DNA from: Oligoflexia bacterium
Lineage (GTDB): Bacteria > Bdellovibrionota > Bdellovibrionia > JABDDW01
Assembly: GCA_016715815.1 (NCBI GenBank)
Contig: JADJXN010000005.1
Location: 88,360 to 152,359 of the forward strand
Direction of reading: 5' to 3'
DNA length: 64,000 nt
Positions 38,916 through 47,460 of this stretch are shown here, in pieces (position 1 is the stretch's first letter; every line of letters starts with the position of its first letter). The notes beneath the pieces are model-generated. The model did no database searches and was not told where the DNA came from. It worked only from the letters and a program-made list of their open reading frames with translations. A program made the position numbers and the translations under genes.

Positions 38916-39872
38916 ATGAGTAAAAAAATTTTAATAACAACGCTTTTGGCTCTACTCTTAGGTTGCGCGCAAAATAACGGTAGTGGAGCAATAAGCTCCT
39001 GGCAAATAAGGCCGGAGGAAATTTCTCCCGAAGGCTGTTTAAATCTTGAAATTATGTACAAGCGCTTTAAAGATTTTCCTTCAGAAACAGAGGCACGACT
39101 TTCTACAATTGATATTCAATCAAGCGCGTCCCCTTTAGTGGCCACAAAAAGTGCCTATAAATATATAGAAGGTGGGTTTACACAAATAGTAGATACTTCT
39201 AATACTGTTACTCAAGCTCAGTGTAGCAGTGTTACTTTTCAAAGTTTAGATGGGGAAACAGAAACCTATCAAATTAAATCTTTTGATAGAGAATATGTTC
39301 TCTTAGAAATGAATGAAAAAAAGCAAAAACTTATGAGATTAGTTGGACCTCAAGTTCTCAGAGAAGAAATTAAATACATTGCACTTAATCCCTGTGGAGC
39401 TATCGATGATTTAGTAATCACAGCTGCTTACCAGATTAGATGGGGAACTCCCGATCAAATAAATTCCATACCACAGGAAAATGTTTCCGCAAGAATGCTC
39501 AATATTTTAGATCACTCTGTTGCGGTTACCGGCACAATACTACCTGGTCCGACCTCAACGCCAGTGGTACCCCCAAGTAATCAGCCTGCGGAATCCAGAA
39601 CTTTTTCCAGCACAGGGACGCCATCTTTTTCTTTATTGTCAGAAATTAATGAATTGGGCGCCGTAGATGTTATTAAACTTCAAGAACTCTACTCTTCTAA
39701 TATTGATGCCGCTCACCTTCTCTGCTCGCCAAGAAAAGGCAAAGCCGTTACAGTAGATCCAACTCCAAATGCTGAAGAAGACAATCAATGGAATGGAAGA
39801 GCAGTACCATCTGAGTCTTCTCGACCCCAAGCCCAACCCAGGCCATCAGCAAGTCCGACTCCATCGCCGTAG
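38916..39872 (+). CDS. Putative lipoprotein with Pro/Ser-rich tail
   Basis: 318 residues from the ATG with an AAGGA site (38895-38905); the frame opens two codons upstream. Lipobox LLALLLGC gives a Cys near residue 17. The mature protein has no recognised domain and ends in a low-complexity Pro/Ser stretch (RPQAQPRPSASPTPSP), likely surface-exposed. Probably co-transcribed with the transglutaminase, 12 bases upstream. Confidence 0.72.
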   Translation: MSKKILITTLLALLLGCAQNNGSGAISSWQIRPEEISPEGCLNLEIMYKRFKDFPSETEARLSTIDIQSSASPLVATKSAYKYIEGGFTQIVDTSNTVTQAQCSSVTFQSLDGETETYQIKSFDREYVLLEMNEKKQKLMRLVGPQVLREEIKYIALNPCGAIDDLVITAAYQIRWGTPDQINSIPQENVSARMLNILDHSVAVTGTILPGPTSTPVVPPSNQPAESRTFSSTGTPSFSLLSEINELGAVDVIKLQELYSSNIDAAHLLCSPRKGKAVTVDPTPNAEEDNQWNGRAVPSESSRPQAQPRPSASPTPSP

Positions 39873-39890
39873 GCCATTTTTGCAAGTTGA

Positions 39891-40268
39891 TCAATAAAAT
39901 ATTTTTGGCGCAACAAACGCAAAGAAGAAACCAATAAAAAATACTACTAAGCTCGTAAAATAAATATTCCGGCTAAATTTTCTGCCTTTAATGCAAACAT
40001 CTCTTAATTTTGGATCAATGGGACAAGGAGCATTTCTATTTGTCCAAATTAAAAACCCATTTATAGCCAGCAATGATCCAGAAAAAATAAATACAGAGAT
40101 TTTATTCTCAGATAACCATACAAGCCCTGGAATATTTCCAGCTAAGCCTGCGATCACGGCCCCCAATCCTAAACTCACAAGAAGTGCTGGAAGTGCACAA
40201 CAAATAAGAGTACCAGTTGAGCTAAAAAGGGTTAGGTAATTGATAAAGTTATCTTTAATTCGAGTCAT
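39891..40268 (-). CDS. MerT-like inner-membrane metal transporter
   Basis: 125 residues, three membrane helices. The first contains the vicinal CC of MerT (GTLICCALPALLVSLGLGAV), and the cytoplasmic loop has CPIDPKLRDVC, matching MerT's second Cys pair that accepts Hg from MerP. No mercuric reductase is in the window, so the metal is uncertain. The ATG shares one base with the MerP-like gene's stop. Confidence 0.8.
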   Translation of the reverse strand: MTRIKDNFINYLTLFSSTGTLICCALPALLVSLGLGAVIAGLAGNIPGLVWLSENKISVFIFSGSLLAINGFLIWTNRNAPCPIDPKLRDVCIKGRKFSRNIYFTSLVVFFIGFFFAFVAPKIFY

Positions 40269-40546
40269 TACTTTGTTCCATCAAAAACAGCTTCATATCC
40301 TGCATCCTTCAAAAGCTCTGAAATTTTCTCTTTTGAAAGTTTTTGTCCGTCCTTAAAAGTAAGTTTAACGTATTTCTTTTCAAGACTTACTTTTATTTTT
40401 TCCACAGCAGGTTCTCCCTTAAATTTCTTCTCAATTCCTTGAGCGCAGAAGGCACAAACCATTCCTTTAACTCCGACCTGTACTTCTTCACCTGCAAATG
40501 CAGGAAGACTTGTTAAAATTGATAAGATGACTAAAAGTTTTTTCAT
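40268..40546 (-). CDS. MerP-like periplasmic metal-binding protein (HMA domain)
   Basis: 92 residues: signal peptide (MKKLLVILSILTSLPAFA), then a heavy-metal-associated domain with the GMxCxxC motif GMVCAFCAQGIEKKF and the C-terminal GYEAVF. Periplasmic donor for the MerT-like protein. The phase (TAATG) with the next gene shows coupling. Confidence 0.88.
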   Translation of the reverse strand: MKKLLVILSILTSLPAFAGEEVQVGVKGMVCAFCAQGIEKKFKGEPAVEKIKVSLEKKYVKLTFKDGQKLSKEKISELLKDAGYEAVFDGTK

Positions 40547-40586
40547 GTGAATCTCCTGTCTAGCTTCGCTTTTTCCGCGCAGCGGT

Positions 40587-41219
40587 TTATAAATGGATCA
40601 TAAAATTAAAGTTAAAACTTCCGTTAAATCCCGCACCGATTTCCCACAATACGTTTCTAATATAGAATCTTAAAAACGGCGTGGCCTCGATCTGTGTATT
40701 ATTTAAGTGTTTATCAAATTGTAAAATAGCCCATACATTTAACTCATCAAATTCTGCTAAGAAAGGGGCAATTCCAAATCGTGCTTTTGAGTGATTGTAG
40801 TCTTGAGTAGCCAATAAATTATTATCTATATTATTTCTTCTTAAATACTGATGCTCTAAATAAACGTAGTATTTTCGACTTTCCCAATCGGCAATGAGTT
40901 CAGCTAAATGAGCACTATAAGTTTTATTATTAAATTTTTCCCAACCACTGCCACCGCTTAAATAGATATTTGCTTGTGAATCATGCTCATTCCAACGGGC
41001 CAATAAAAAATTAGCGCGAGGAATATAAAACTCTGAACTTGAGTCCCTAAGGTATGTAGTGGCTAATGCAAATCTATGGCTCAAAGAATATGTAAGTAAT
41101 AGCTCATTTGTAGTTGGTGTATTATAGGACATAATTCCCGTTGCACCCTTATAGGAAGTGGGATGGGCTATTGCCAAAGTGCCTATAAATAATAAGATAG
41201 TGGCAGCTAATAAACGCAT
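40587..41219 (-). CDS. Outer-membrane or periplasmic beta-rich protein, first gene of the divergent operon
   Basis: 210 residues with a signal peptide (LLAATILLFIGTLAIA) and alternating-polarity strands ending with an aromatic residue pattern (GSFNFNFMIHL), as in outer-membrane barrels. No family recognised. Ribosome site AAGGAG precedes the ATG. It starts 17 bases from the -10 of the minus-strand copy of the ECF promoter and is followed (40 bases) by the MerP/MerT-like pair. Confidence 0.72.
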   Translation of the reverse strand: MRLLAATILLFIGTLAIAHPTSYKGATGIMSYNTPTTNELLLTYSLSHRFALATTYLRDSSSEFYIPRANFLLARWNEHDSQANIYLSGGSGWEKFNNKTYSAHLAELIADWESRKYYVYLEHQYLRRNNIDNNLLATQDYNHSKARFGIAPFLAEFDELNVWAILQFDKHLNNTQIEATPFLRFYIRNVLWEIGAGFNGSFNFNFMIHL

Positions 41220-41236
41220 GATTGCTCCTTCAAAAG

Positions 41237-41267
41237 CTAATACGTTTAAAATAATGAGTTTGTGACA
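41237..41267 (-). promoter_or_regulatory. ECF-type promoter for the outer-membrane/MerP/MerT operon
   Basis: Reading the minus strand: TGTCACAAA, 13 bases, ACGTATTAG, with the -10 end 17 bases before the start ATG. The same two blocks with the same spacing occur in the other direction at 41320-41350, in front of the sigma factor gene itself. This is the usual sign of an autoregulated ECF sigma factor. Confidence 0.75.
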
Positions 41268-41319
41268 AAAATTATTAAGTATTTGATTTTACTTATGAAA
41301 TTGTCATAATTAAAAAGGA

Positions 41320-41350
41320 TGTCACAAAATCAATGAAAGCTACGTATTAG
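41320..41350 (+). promoter_or_regulatory. ECF-type promoter for the sigma/anti-sigma/cyclodipeptide synthase operon
   Basis: Plus strand: TGTCACAAA, 13 bases, ACGTATTAG, ending 18 bases before the ATG. It is an exact copy of the minus-strand element at 41237-41267. The spacing implies a very short 5' leader for the sigma gene. Confidence 0.75.
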
Positions 41351-41368
41351 ATATTAGATGGAACATCT

Positions 41369-41902
41369 ATGACGGTTATGAACTTAAGTGATGAAGAGCT
41401 GATGATGAAATATCAAATGGGAACCTATGAGGCATTCCAAGAGCTTTATCGCCGTCATTCAGGAATGATTTATGGGTTTATTAAAAAGAGGGTAAAAAAT
41501 GAAGCCATGGCTTCAGATATTTTCCAGGAAGTCTTTATGAAATTACACAGATCAAAAAATCTATATAAAAAACAACTTCCTTTTAAACCTTGGCTTTTTA
41601 CTATCACTCAAAATGCTTTGGTTGACGAAATCAGAAAAACAAAAAAAAAAGAATACTCTGACATTGATTTAGACACCCTTGAGGCTGCCAATAGTACTTC
41701 AAGCGAATTTAATAATTTAGTCCCAGTTCTTTCTGAACTTTCTTCGACACAAAAAATAGCTATTGAAATGCGGTACATTGAAGACAAAACTTTTGAAGAA
41801 ATCGCAGCAACTCTTAACACTTCTGAAGCTAATGTTAGACAAATCATTAGTCGAGCTGTTCGCAATCTTAAGGATTTGATTGGGAAAGGAAAAAGTTTAT
41901 GA
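41369..41902 (+). CDS. ECF-family RNA polymerase sigma factor
   Basis: 177 residues with region 2 (MKYQMGTYEAFQELYRRH, GFIKKRVKNEAMASDIFQEV, PFKPWLFTITQNALVDEIRK) and region 4 (LPVLSELSSTQKIAIEMRY, TFEEIAATLNTSEANVRQII). It lacks regions 1 and 3, as ECF factors do. The next gene overlaps by four bases and looks like its anti-sigma partner. The flanking duplicate promoter suggests self-activation. Confidence 0.93.
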   Translation: MTVMNLSDEELMMKYQMGTYEAFQELYRRHSGMIYGFIKKRVKNEAMASDIFQEVFMKLHRSKNLYKKQLPFKPWLFTITQNALVDEIRKTKKKEYSDIDLDTLEAANSTSSEFNNLVPVLSELSSTQKIAIEMRYIEDKTFEEIAATLNTSEANVRQIISRAVRNLKDLIGKGKSL

Positions 41903-42420
41903 CTATGCAAAATAAAGAGTATCAAGAATTTTTAGAATCAAATGCACAAGTTCCCGAAGAACTTACTCAAGCCGTGCACAAAGGAATTGCTACTTTAATT
42001 AATCCAAGTCCTTGGATGACATTTGCAAAGTTATTTGGAATTCACATGGTTGTTGGAGTTTTATCCTTAGCAGTATGTCATCAGTTTGGAGTTAATCCAT
42101 TTGGTACAAAATATTCATTGAGCGATTGGTTCATGAATATGGGTGGTCATGAATTCTGTATGGCTGCTTGTGGATTTTTCTTTTTTGCAGGGAGTATTCT
42201 TGCCGCTGGCTATATTTTTACAATTGAAGAATTAAGAACTCTAAAGAAAAATGAACTAGTTCAAACACTAAGTTTAGCAGTAATTTCTTTAGGATTACTT
42301 GCAGCAATTGGTGCAAAATTAGCTTTAGGAATTACCTTGTTATGGGTATTAGGAGGTCTGGTTGGTGGATTTTTGGCCACACAAACAGTTTGGAAGCTAA
42401 AAGAAATAAGAATATTTTAA
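41899..42420 (+). CDS. Probable membrane-bound anti-sigma factor
   Basis: 173 residues, starting at ATGA overlapping the sigma stop. A cytoplasmic N-terminus of about 45 residues (the likely sigma-binding part) is followed by four membrane helices. The first periplasmic side carries HEFCMAACGFFFF, a His/Cys cluster that could sense metal or redox. Assignment rests on the overlap with the ECF gene and topology; the sequence family is unfamiliar to me. Confidence 0.7.
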   Translation: MTMQNKEYQEFLESNAQVPEELTQAVHKGIATLINPSPWMTFAKLFGIHMVVGVLSLAVCHQFGVNPFGTKYSLSDWFMNMGGHEFCMAACGFFFFAGSILAAGYIFTIEELRTLKKNELVQTLSLAVISLGLLAAIGAKLALGITLLWVLGGLVGGFLATQTVWKLKEIRIF

Positions 42421-42444
42421 AACTCTATGGACTGGAGATAAGAG

Positions 42445-43161
42445 ATGATCATTCAAGGCTTGACCCCCTCTTGTGAAAATGTATTGGCAAATAAAACTCA
42501 CGTGTGTTTTGGCATAAGTCCTTTTAATAGTTATTTTTCAGAAACAAAAATTGAGGAACTTGCTCGTTGGGGCAAAAAACAATTTCAGTCGATGCATTTT
42601 TTCATTCCTGATGAACCCTCCGTTTATACTTTACAGGCTATAGGTTACGATCAAGAAAAAGCTGAATGGAAGTCTCGAAGACAATCTCAATATATATTAA
42701 ATAAAATAACCAAAGCTTTAAGAAACCTGGGGGTTTGTTTTTCTGAAATTGATAACTATATATTAAACTGGGAAAATTTATCTTGCAAAGTCCAATTCCA
42801 AAATCGATATCTAGAAATTAAAAACAAATTTGAAGAAGACACTGGATTTAAAAAAGCTTGTTTAGAAGCTGCTGAATGGGTATTGGAAGGAAAGCTCAAA
42901 AATGGTCCTGCTAACGAACAGCAAACGTTTTTAGCTGTAAAATATTTGTTAGCTGAAATTCCTATCTTTTTATATTCGCCTGAAATCTTAAATGTAAGAT
43001 CTTCTATCTTTTGCTATCACCAGTACGTACCATTTGTAAAAAACTTAATGGATGGACATTTTTCATGTCAAAAAGACCTCAATCAAGGATTTGTAATTGT
43101 TAAATCACAATCTGAAGTAAATTTTACTGCGGGTGAAGTATTAGAAACGACTAGTTTTTAA
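42445..43161 (+). CDS. tRNA-dependent cyclodipeptide synthase, NYH subfamily
   Basis: Cyclodipeptide synthases take two aminoacyl-tRNAs and close a diketopiperazine. The 238 residues match the AlbC family: the nucleophile Ser25 and Asn28 in GISPFNSYFS, Tyr166 and Glu170 in VKYLLAEIPIFL, and Tyr190-His191 in SSIFCYHQYVPF, the residues that define the NYH class. The pocket-lining residues that would name the dipeptide cannot be judged by eye. Starts 24 bases after the anti-sigma gene with a GGAGA ribosome site, so it is in the ECF operon. No tailoring oxidase is adjacent. Confidence 0.9.
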   Translation: MIIQGLTPSCENVLANKTHVCFGISPFNSYFSETKIEELARWGKKQFQSMHFFIPDEPSVYTLQAIGYDQEKAEWKSRRQSQYILNKITKALRNLGVCFSEIDNYILNWENLSCKVQFQNRYLEIKNKFEEDTGFKKACLEAAEWVLEGKLKNGPANEQQTFLAVKYLLAEIPIFLYSPEILNVRSSIFCYHQYVPFVKNLMDGHFSCQKDLNQGFVIVKSQSEVNFTAGEVLETTSF

Positions 43162-43951
43162 TATTGGAATTAGATAATTTCAAAATGGTAAGGGCTCCTT
43201 TTGTTACCAAAATAGCAATGAGAGTCCCTATTACAACATCAGGCCATGAACTTTTTGTAATAGAAACAAGAACTCCTGCAATGATAACTCCAATATTTGC
43301 AATCACGTCATTAGATGAAAAAATCCAACTTGCCTGCATGTGAACAGCACCTTTTCTATGCTTCATTAAAAGGGCTAAGCAAGAAATATTGGCAATCAAA
43401 GCAACTAATGAAATACCCATCATTAGACCTGAGTGGGGTTCAGAACCAAAAATCAGTCGCCTAATTACTTCAGCAAAGGCGCCCGCAGCCAGCAAAAGCT
43501 GAAACCAACCACTCAACCTTGCAGCTTTATTCTGAATTAAAATGGATCTGCCTACCGCATAAAGGCTGACTGCGTAAACTATAGCATCGGCCAACATATC
43601 AAATGAATCTGCAACCAATCCAGCCGAATGAGCAACTATTCCCGCTACAATCTCAATACAAAACATAAAAAAGTTAATTAAAAGCAGAATTTTTAAAATT
43701 TTGCTTTGATCGCTTTCATCAGTTTGTGGAGCGGCATCAATAACTTCATCAGAAACAAGTCTTGAACCAAGATTTAATTTTTCGAGCTCCTGGCTAATAT
43801 CACTACTTAATGAATCATGAAATACAGTTAGGCCTCTATTAGGAAGGTCAAATTGCAAATTTTTAGGAGAAAATTTACCCAAGGCGAGCTTGATCAACTG
43901 CTCTTCACTTGGACAATCCATCTGTGAAATATGAAATTTTGTTTTCTTCAT
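43151..43951 (-). CDS. Cation diffusion facilitator (Zn/Co/Cd efflux)
   Basis: 266 residues. The N-terminal ~85 residues resemble a short metal-binding region (HISQMDCPSEEQLIKLA with a Cys in a GMDC-like site), followed by six membrane helices. Metal-site motifs are HSAGLVADSFDMLADAIVY and SSNDVIANIGVIIAG. Slightly short of a full CDF (the C-terminal cytoplasmic domain is absent). Convergent with the CDPS gene with an 11-base overlap. Confidence 0.88.
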   Translation of the reverse strand: MKKTKFHISQMDCPSEEQLIKLALGKFSPKNLQFDLPNRGLTVFHDSLSSDISQELEKLNLGSRLVSDEVIDAAPQTDESDQSKILKILLLINFFMFCIEIVAGIVAHSAGLVADSFDMLADAIVYAVSLYAVGRSILIQNKAARLSGWFQLLLAAGAFAEVIRRLIFGSEPHSGLMMGISLVALIANISCLALLMKHRKGAVHMQASWIFSSNDVIANIGVIIAGVLVSITKSSWPDVVIGTLIAILVTKGALTILKLSNSNIKN

Positions 43952-44561
43952 TTTTTTAACATATAAAATGATTGCGAAAAATGTTTATCCTGCTTTTTAA
44001 AAATAAATTTGTTAGTTGAACGACTTTCTAATCCGCAATTCCCTGTGAATCCCATTAAAAAAGATAAAGGAAATAGCAGATAATGTCGTTTTTTTTCAAA
44101 AAGGAATATCTTTTTTTGCATTTTGTCTTTCTAAAACTAAAAATACTTTTAGAACCTTGGGATTTTGTGCCACTAGATTGGCCGTTGCCTGATGATCTTT
44201 CCCGCAGTCGGGCGTAAAACCAAGTAAAAACAAAATAAAAGACTTTAGAATTGTTTTACAGCATGACTTTAAAATAAAATCCTCCTTCTTGAGCTAATTA
44301 TTATTAAATTATGTCACAATTTAAAATTCATTAGTATAAAATATAAACTGATTGGTGGGAAATCACGGAAAATAAGCTAACTTTGTGATAATTGCCCTTG
44401 GTGTAAGATTGGTTATCTCTGTAACAATCCATAATAATACGTCAAGCTTTTAATTTAGCAGTGCAAATTCACAAATATGAGTGATTTCCTAAAAAAATGA
44501 AACAATTATCGCTCCGTTAACGAGTCCGACTTTTAATTTAAATCAAACCCATCAAAAAACA
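43952..44561. other. 610-base region with little coding evidence
   Basis: AT-rich spacer between the CDF gene and the outer-membrane protein gene. The only protein-like stretch is a 59-codon reverse-strand frame (see 44096-44275). A single TGTCACAA near 44313 recalls the ECF -35 but has no matching -10. No RNA gene or repeat seen. Confidence 0.5.
44096..44275 (-). CDS. Possible small secreted protein without a standard start codon
   Basis: A 59-codon frame after an AGGAGG (44281-44286, reverse strand) contains a hydrophobic run (SFILFLLGF) followed by TPDCGKDHQATANLV, a plausible signal-plus-mature small protein. But the frame has no ATG, GTG or useful TTG at the right distance: only an ATT lies at the ribosome site, and the nearby ATG is in another frame and stops at once. 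It may be a real gene with a rare start, or the remains of one. Confidence 0.3.
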   Translation of the reverse strand: MLKSCCKTILKSFILFLLGFTPDCGKDHQATANLVAQNPKVLKVFLVLERQNAKKDIPF

Positions 44562-45416
44562 TTATAAAAGAATCCAATCCAATTTAGCTCCTAAGGTTAA
44601 AGTATCCATCGAGAGCGCCTGAAGTGTTCGCGTGTGAATATTAGGATTAAATTTAAGTGTGTTAGTAATATCCCAAACTGCACCAACCTCAAGTATTGAA
44701 CCTTCTGGCTGCGCCACAGCTACATCTGCAAACCTTGGCTGAGTTCTAGTTAATTCATAAACCATGTTTAATGCTAATGAGTTTGATACTTTGTATTCCA
44801 GCTTTGGACTGAGATGCAATTCCAAGGAATCTCCCTCTTGGTGGTCAACTTCATTATGAAAATTAACTTGTACAAACGTAGTAAGGCCTATTGTAAAACG
44901 CGATTCAGGAATTTCATATGTAGTCTCTTGTTCAGAGGCAACTGACGTAATTAACCCATGAGCAATCGATTTTTCAGAAACTGGCGCACTTACTCGTAGA
45001 TCAGCGGCTACGTTAAAGTTACCTTTAGTTAATAATTTTGCATGACTTAGTCGTAAATATGGATCCAATAACATAAAAGGTTGATTTTCAGAAGGTACTG
45101 GGTGCCAAACCCATTTAGTAACTACACCTAAAATAGCATCTTGATTTAATTTATAGCCAGCTTGAAGTGAATTCTCTAATTCTAAAGGAGCTTTCCCACC
45201 TTCTTCTTCGCTATCAAAGTGAGTTCCTGAAAATGGACTAGTTAATGACGGTCCAAAAAAGGTGTTAGAATATTTGACTGAAAGTTTATCCACAAATCTT
45301 GTTTTTGTCTCTATTTGAGTAACCTGAGGAGAACTTGTTTCCTCACTTCCGTATGAATTTAAGCTTGACACACAAATCACAAAAAACAAAAAACCCCAAT
45401 TTTTTATTATCATCAC
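44562..45416 (-). CDS. Outer-membrane beta-barrel-like protein
   Basis: 284 residues with a signal peptide (LFFVICVSSLNSYG) and many short alternating strands (e.g. LEVGAVWDITNTLKF), ending in Leu-Leu. Similar in composition to metal-operon porins or MipA-like barrels, but not assigned. The reverse-strand frame continues into the region of metal-transport genes. Confidence 0.68.
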   Translation of the reverse strand: MMIIKNWGFLFFVICVSSLNSYGSEETSSPQVTQIETKTRFVDKLSVKYSNTFFGPSLTSPFSGTHFDSEEEGGKAPLELENSLQAGYKLNQDAILGVVTKWVWHPVPSENQPFMLLDPYLRLSHAKLLTKGNFNVAADLRVSAPVSEKSIAHGLITSVASEQETTYEIPESRFTIGLTTFVQVNFHNEVDHQEGDSLELHLSPKLEYKVSNSLALNMVYELTRTQPRFADVAVAQPEGSILEVGAVWDITNTLKFNPNIHTRTLQALSMDTLTLGAKLDWILL

Positions 45417-45466
45417 CTATCCTCCTTTTTATAAAAGAATTTATATAATCGATCTTTGTATTTTAA

Positions 45467-46510
45467 TTAATACAGGCTTCTAAACAAATGAAGCAAGAAC
45501 TTGCCCTCTTTCTCTTTCCTAAACAAAACACCTAAAGGTTTATGCCCTCTAGAAGCAGCCTCATCAATAAGACGAGGTTTATCATTTAAACATTCAGCTT
45601 GTGACGAGTACTGGTGAATATCTATAAAATAGTTACTTCCGCCTGAAGATTCGCGAACAACTTCCAAATAAACTTTTTTAGAATTAAAATATTTCCCAGG
45701 CAAACATCCAACCACAGCATCGTTATTTCCAAGGTTTAAAAATATTTTCCTCGCTTCGTCGATTTGTGATTCACACTCATCAGCATCTGTAAATTCACCA
45801 AGAACCTCCTGGCTAATTAGCAAAGGGTATTTCTTATAATAAAAAATAACATTTTCATTTTCCCACACTATGCTTGCGCCTTTAGAAACAAGAAAGCTTT
45901 CTAATTGAACTCGCAAATTGCTATTTAATTGACCCTGAAATTTTAATGGGAGTGCATACAGTTTTGAGTTTGGTTCTGATAAGTTGTTTTTAGCCACTCC
46001 GTCAATTCTTAAAACATATGATTTTTTATAAGTTTCATAAGTACCTTCAAGGCAAGTACTTGCAATAATTTGATAGCCTGTTTTTTCTTCATAGAATTCT
46101 GATTGTTTTTGTAAAGCCCCTAAACATTCAGAATAAGTAGAAAACATACCAACAGCTGAATGTGGTATGCCCATGACATCCATTCCAACTAATGCACTAT
46201 ATGGAAAAATTTCTTTTATAGATAAATAGGTAAGTCCTACTGAATACATTTTATAAGCTGATTCAGTATCAGCAAATTCTACTTCTCCTCTGCAACCATT
46301 TTCAATTACGTTTAATCCTGTTACATCAGAAAATCTTTGAGCCAACTTTGATGCTTCTTGTGAGCAACTTTGGTTTGTCTGCGGAATTTTAATTTGATAA
46401 TAAAATCTTTTTAAAGCCAATTCATTATTAGCTAGTGAATTGCTACTTTTTAAAAATAAAAGAAAAGAAATACTTAAAACAAAAATTACTTTTTCATATA
46501 AATTAATCAT
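45467..46510 (-). CDS. Secreted protein of unknown function
   Basis: 347 residues with a signal peptide (VLSISFLLFLKSSNSLA) and four roughly repeated Cys-containing segments (SCSQEASKLAQRFSDVTGL, ECLGALQKQSEFYEEKTGY, ECESQIDEARKIFLNLG, ECLNDKPRLIDEAASRG), each a Cys-led helix, suggesting an internally repeated fold. No family recognised. Confidence 0.65.
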   Translation of the reverse strand: MINLYEKVIFVLSISFLLFLKSSNSLANNELALKRFYYQIKIPQTNQSCSQEASKLAQRFSDVTGLNVIENGCRGEVEFADTESAYKMYSVGLTYLSIKEIFPYSALVGMDVMGIPHSAVGMFSTYSECLGALQKQSEFYEEKTGYQIIASTCLEGTYETYKKSYVLRIDGVAKNNLSEPNSKLYALPLKFQGQLNSNLRVQLESFLVSKGASIVWENENVIFYYKKYPLLISQEVLGEFTDADECESQIDEARKIFLNLGNNDAVVGCLPGKYFNSKKVYLEVVRESSGGSNYFIDIHQYSSQAECLNDKPRLIDEAASRGHKPLGVLFRKEKEGKFLLHLFRSLY

Positions 46511-46749
46511 TTTTAACCCCTTTTTTCTGACACCAGAAGAGTAAAAATATTTTGAAATTATTTCAAGCTCAAAGGAGAAATATTTAAATTTAAATGAGTA
46601 AAAAATGTTCTTACTTAAGTTTGAGTTTGTAAATTACAGAAAATGAAATTTTTTAATTTGAATAAAACTAAATTTTTCGATTAGTGCTCTCAAGCTGAAA
46701 GCAAAATGTGTGCACTTTGAAGTTACACACATCTTGCATATAAGAAATT

Positions 46750-47367
46750 TTACTGCTTTCGTCTCAAAACTGCCGTATAGTTGGATCCATATTTTGAGTA
46801 TGCTTGGAGATGCAAAGTCTGAATCTTAGTTTCCTCCCCAGAAAATAACTTTAATGATAAATCTTTCGATTGATTAACATTATTTGAAAGTGAAATTACA
46901 TAACGCAGTGGGCATTCACTAGAAGCAAATTGAATCTTTCCTGTATTGATATCAGCTTTTGTTTTATCATAAACACAGCCACCAATTCCCACGTTATCCT
47001 TTGCATCTGTCACAGAGACTTGGGATATAAGAGATAAATTATTAAGATCATCCTGAATTTCTTCAAGGCTCCTTACCCTGTTTGGCTCCATTACATGGAT
47101 ACTAGGATTCATGCTAACTAAGATTTTAAATGAACTATTATTTACACTAAAGGCTCCTGTAAACTCACCAGAAACACCTTTGTAAAATCGATTGCGGTTT
47201 TGAAGATCGAGCTCCATTTTTTCAGATTTGGATTTTAAATTTTCATTTTGCAAATCAATCTTTGTTTCTTCTTCAGCCTTTGATCTTTGATGTGTACCTT
47301 CTACTGAGCCTTTTTGATCACAAGCTGCAAAGCTCACTAAACAAGTCAAAATTAAAAATATCTTCAT
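46750..47367 (-). CDS. Putative lipoprotein, function unknown
   Basis: 205 residues from the ATG giving MKIFLILTCLVSFAAC, a good lipobox; nine upstream codons are probably not used. A charged coiled region (KAEEETKIDLQNENLKSK) is followed by a beta-rich domain with a Cys pair (GIGGCVYD and SSECPLRY). No family recognised. Confidence 0.7.
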   Translation of the reverse strand: MKIFLILTCLVSFAACDQKGSVEGTHQRSKAEEETKIDLQNENLKSKSEKMELDLQNRNRFYKGVSGEFTGAFSVNNSSFKILVSMNPSIHVMEPNRVRSLEEIQDDLNNLSLISQVSVTDAKDNVGIGGCVYDKTKADINTGKIQFASSECPLRYVISLSNNVNQSKDLSLKLFSGEETKIQTLHLQAYSKYGSNYTAVLRRKQ

Positions 47368-47460
47368 TGATCCTCCTTTTAAAAACAAAGTCATAGTTAA
47401 CCTAATACAAAACTCTCAAGTTATCAGTCGCAAATACTTAACTGTATTTTTTATAAAATC

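Noticed and set aside
43952..44561. Second copy of the ECF promoter near 44313 (TGTCACAA)
   Set aside because: The -35 block is there but no ACGTATTAG-like -10 occurs at the right spacing.
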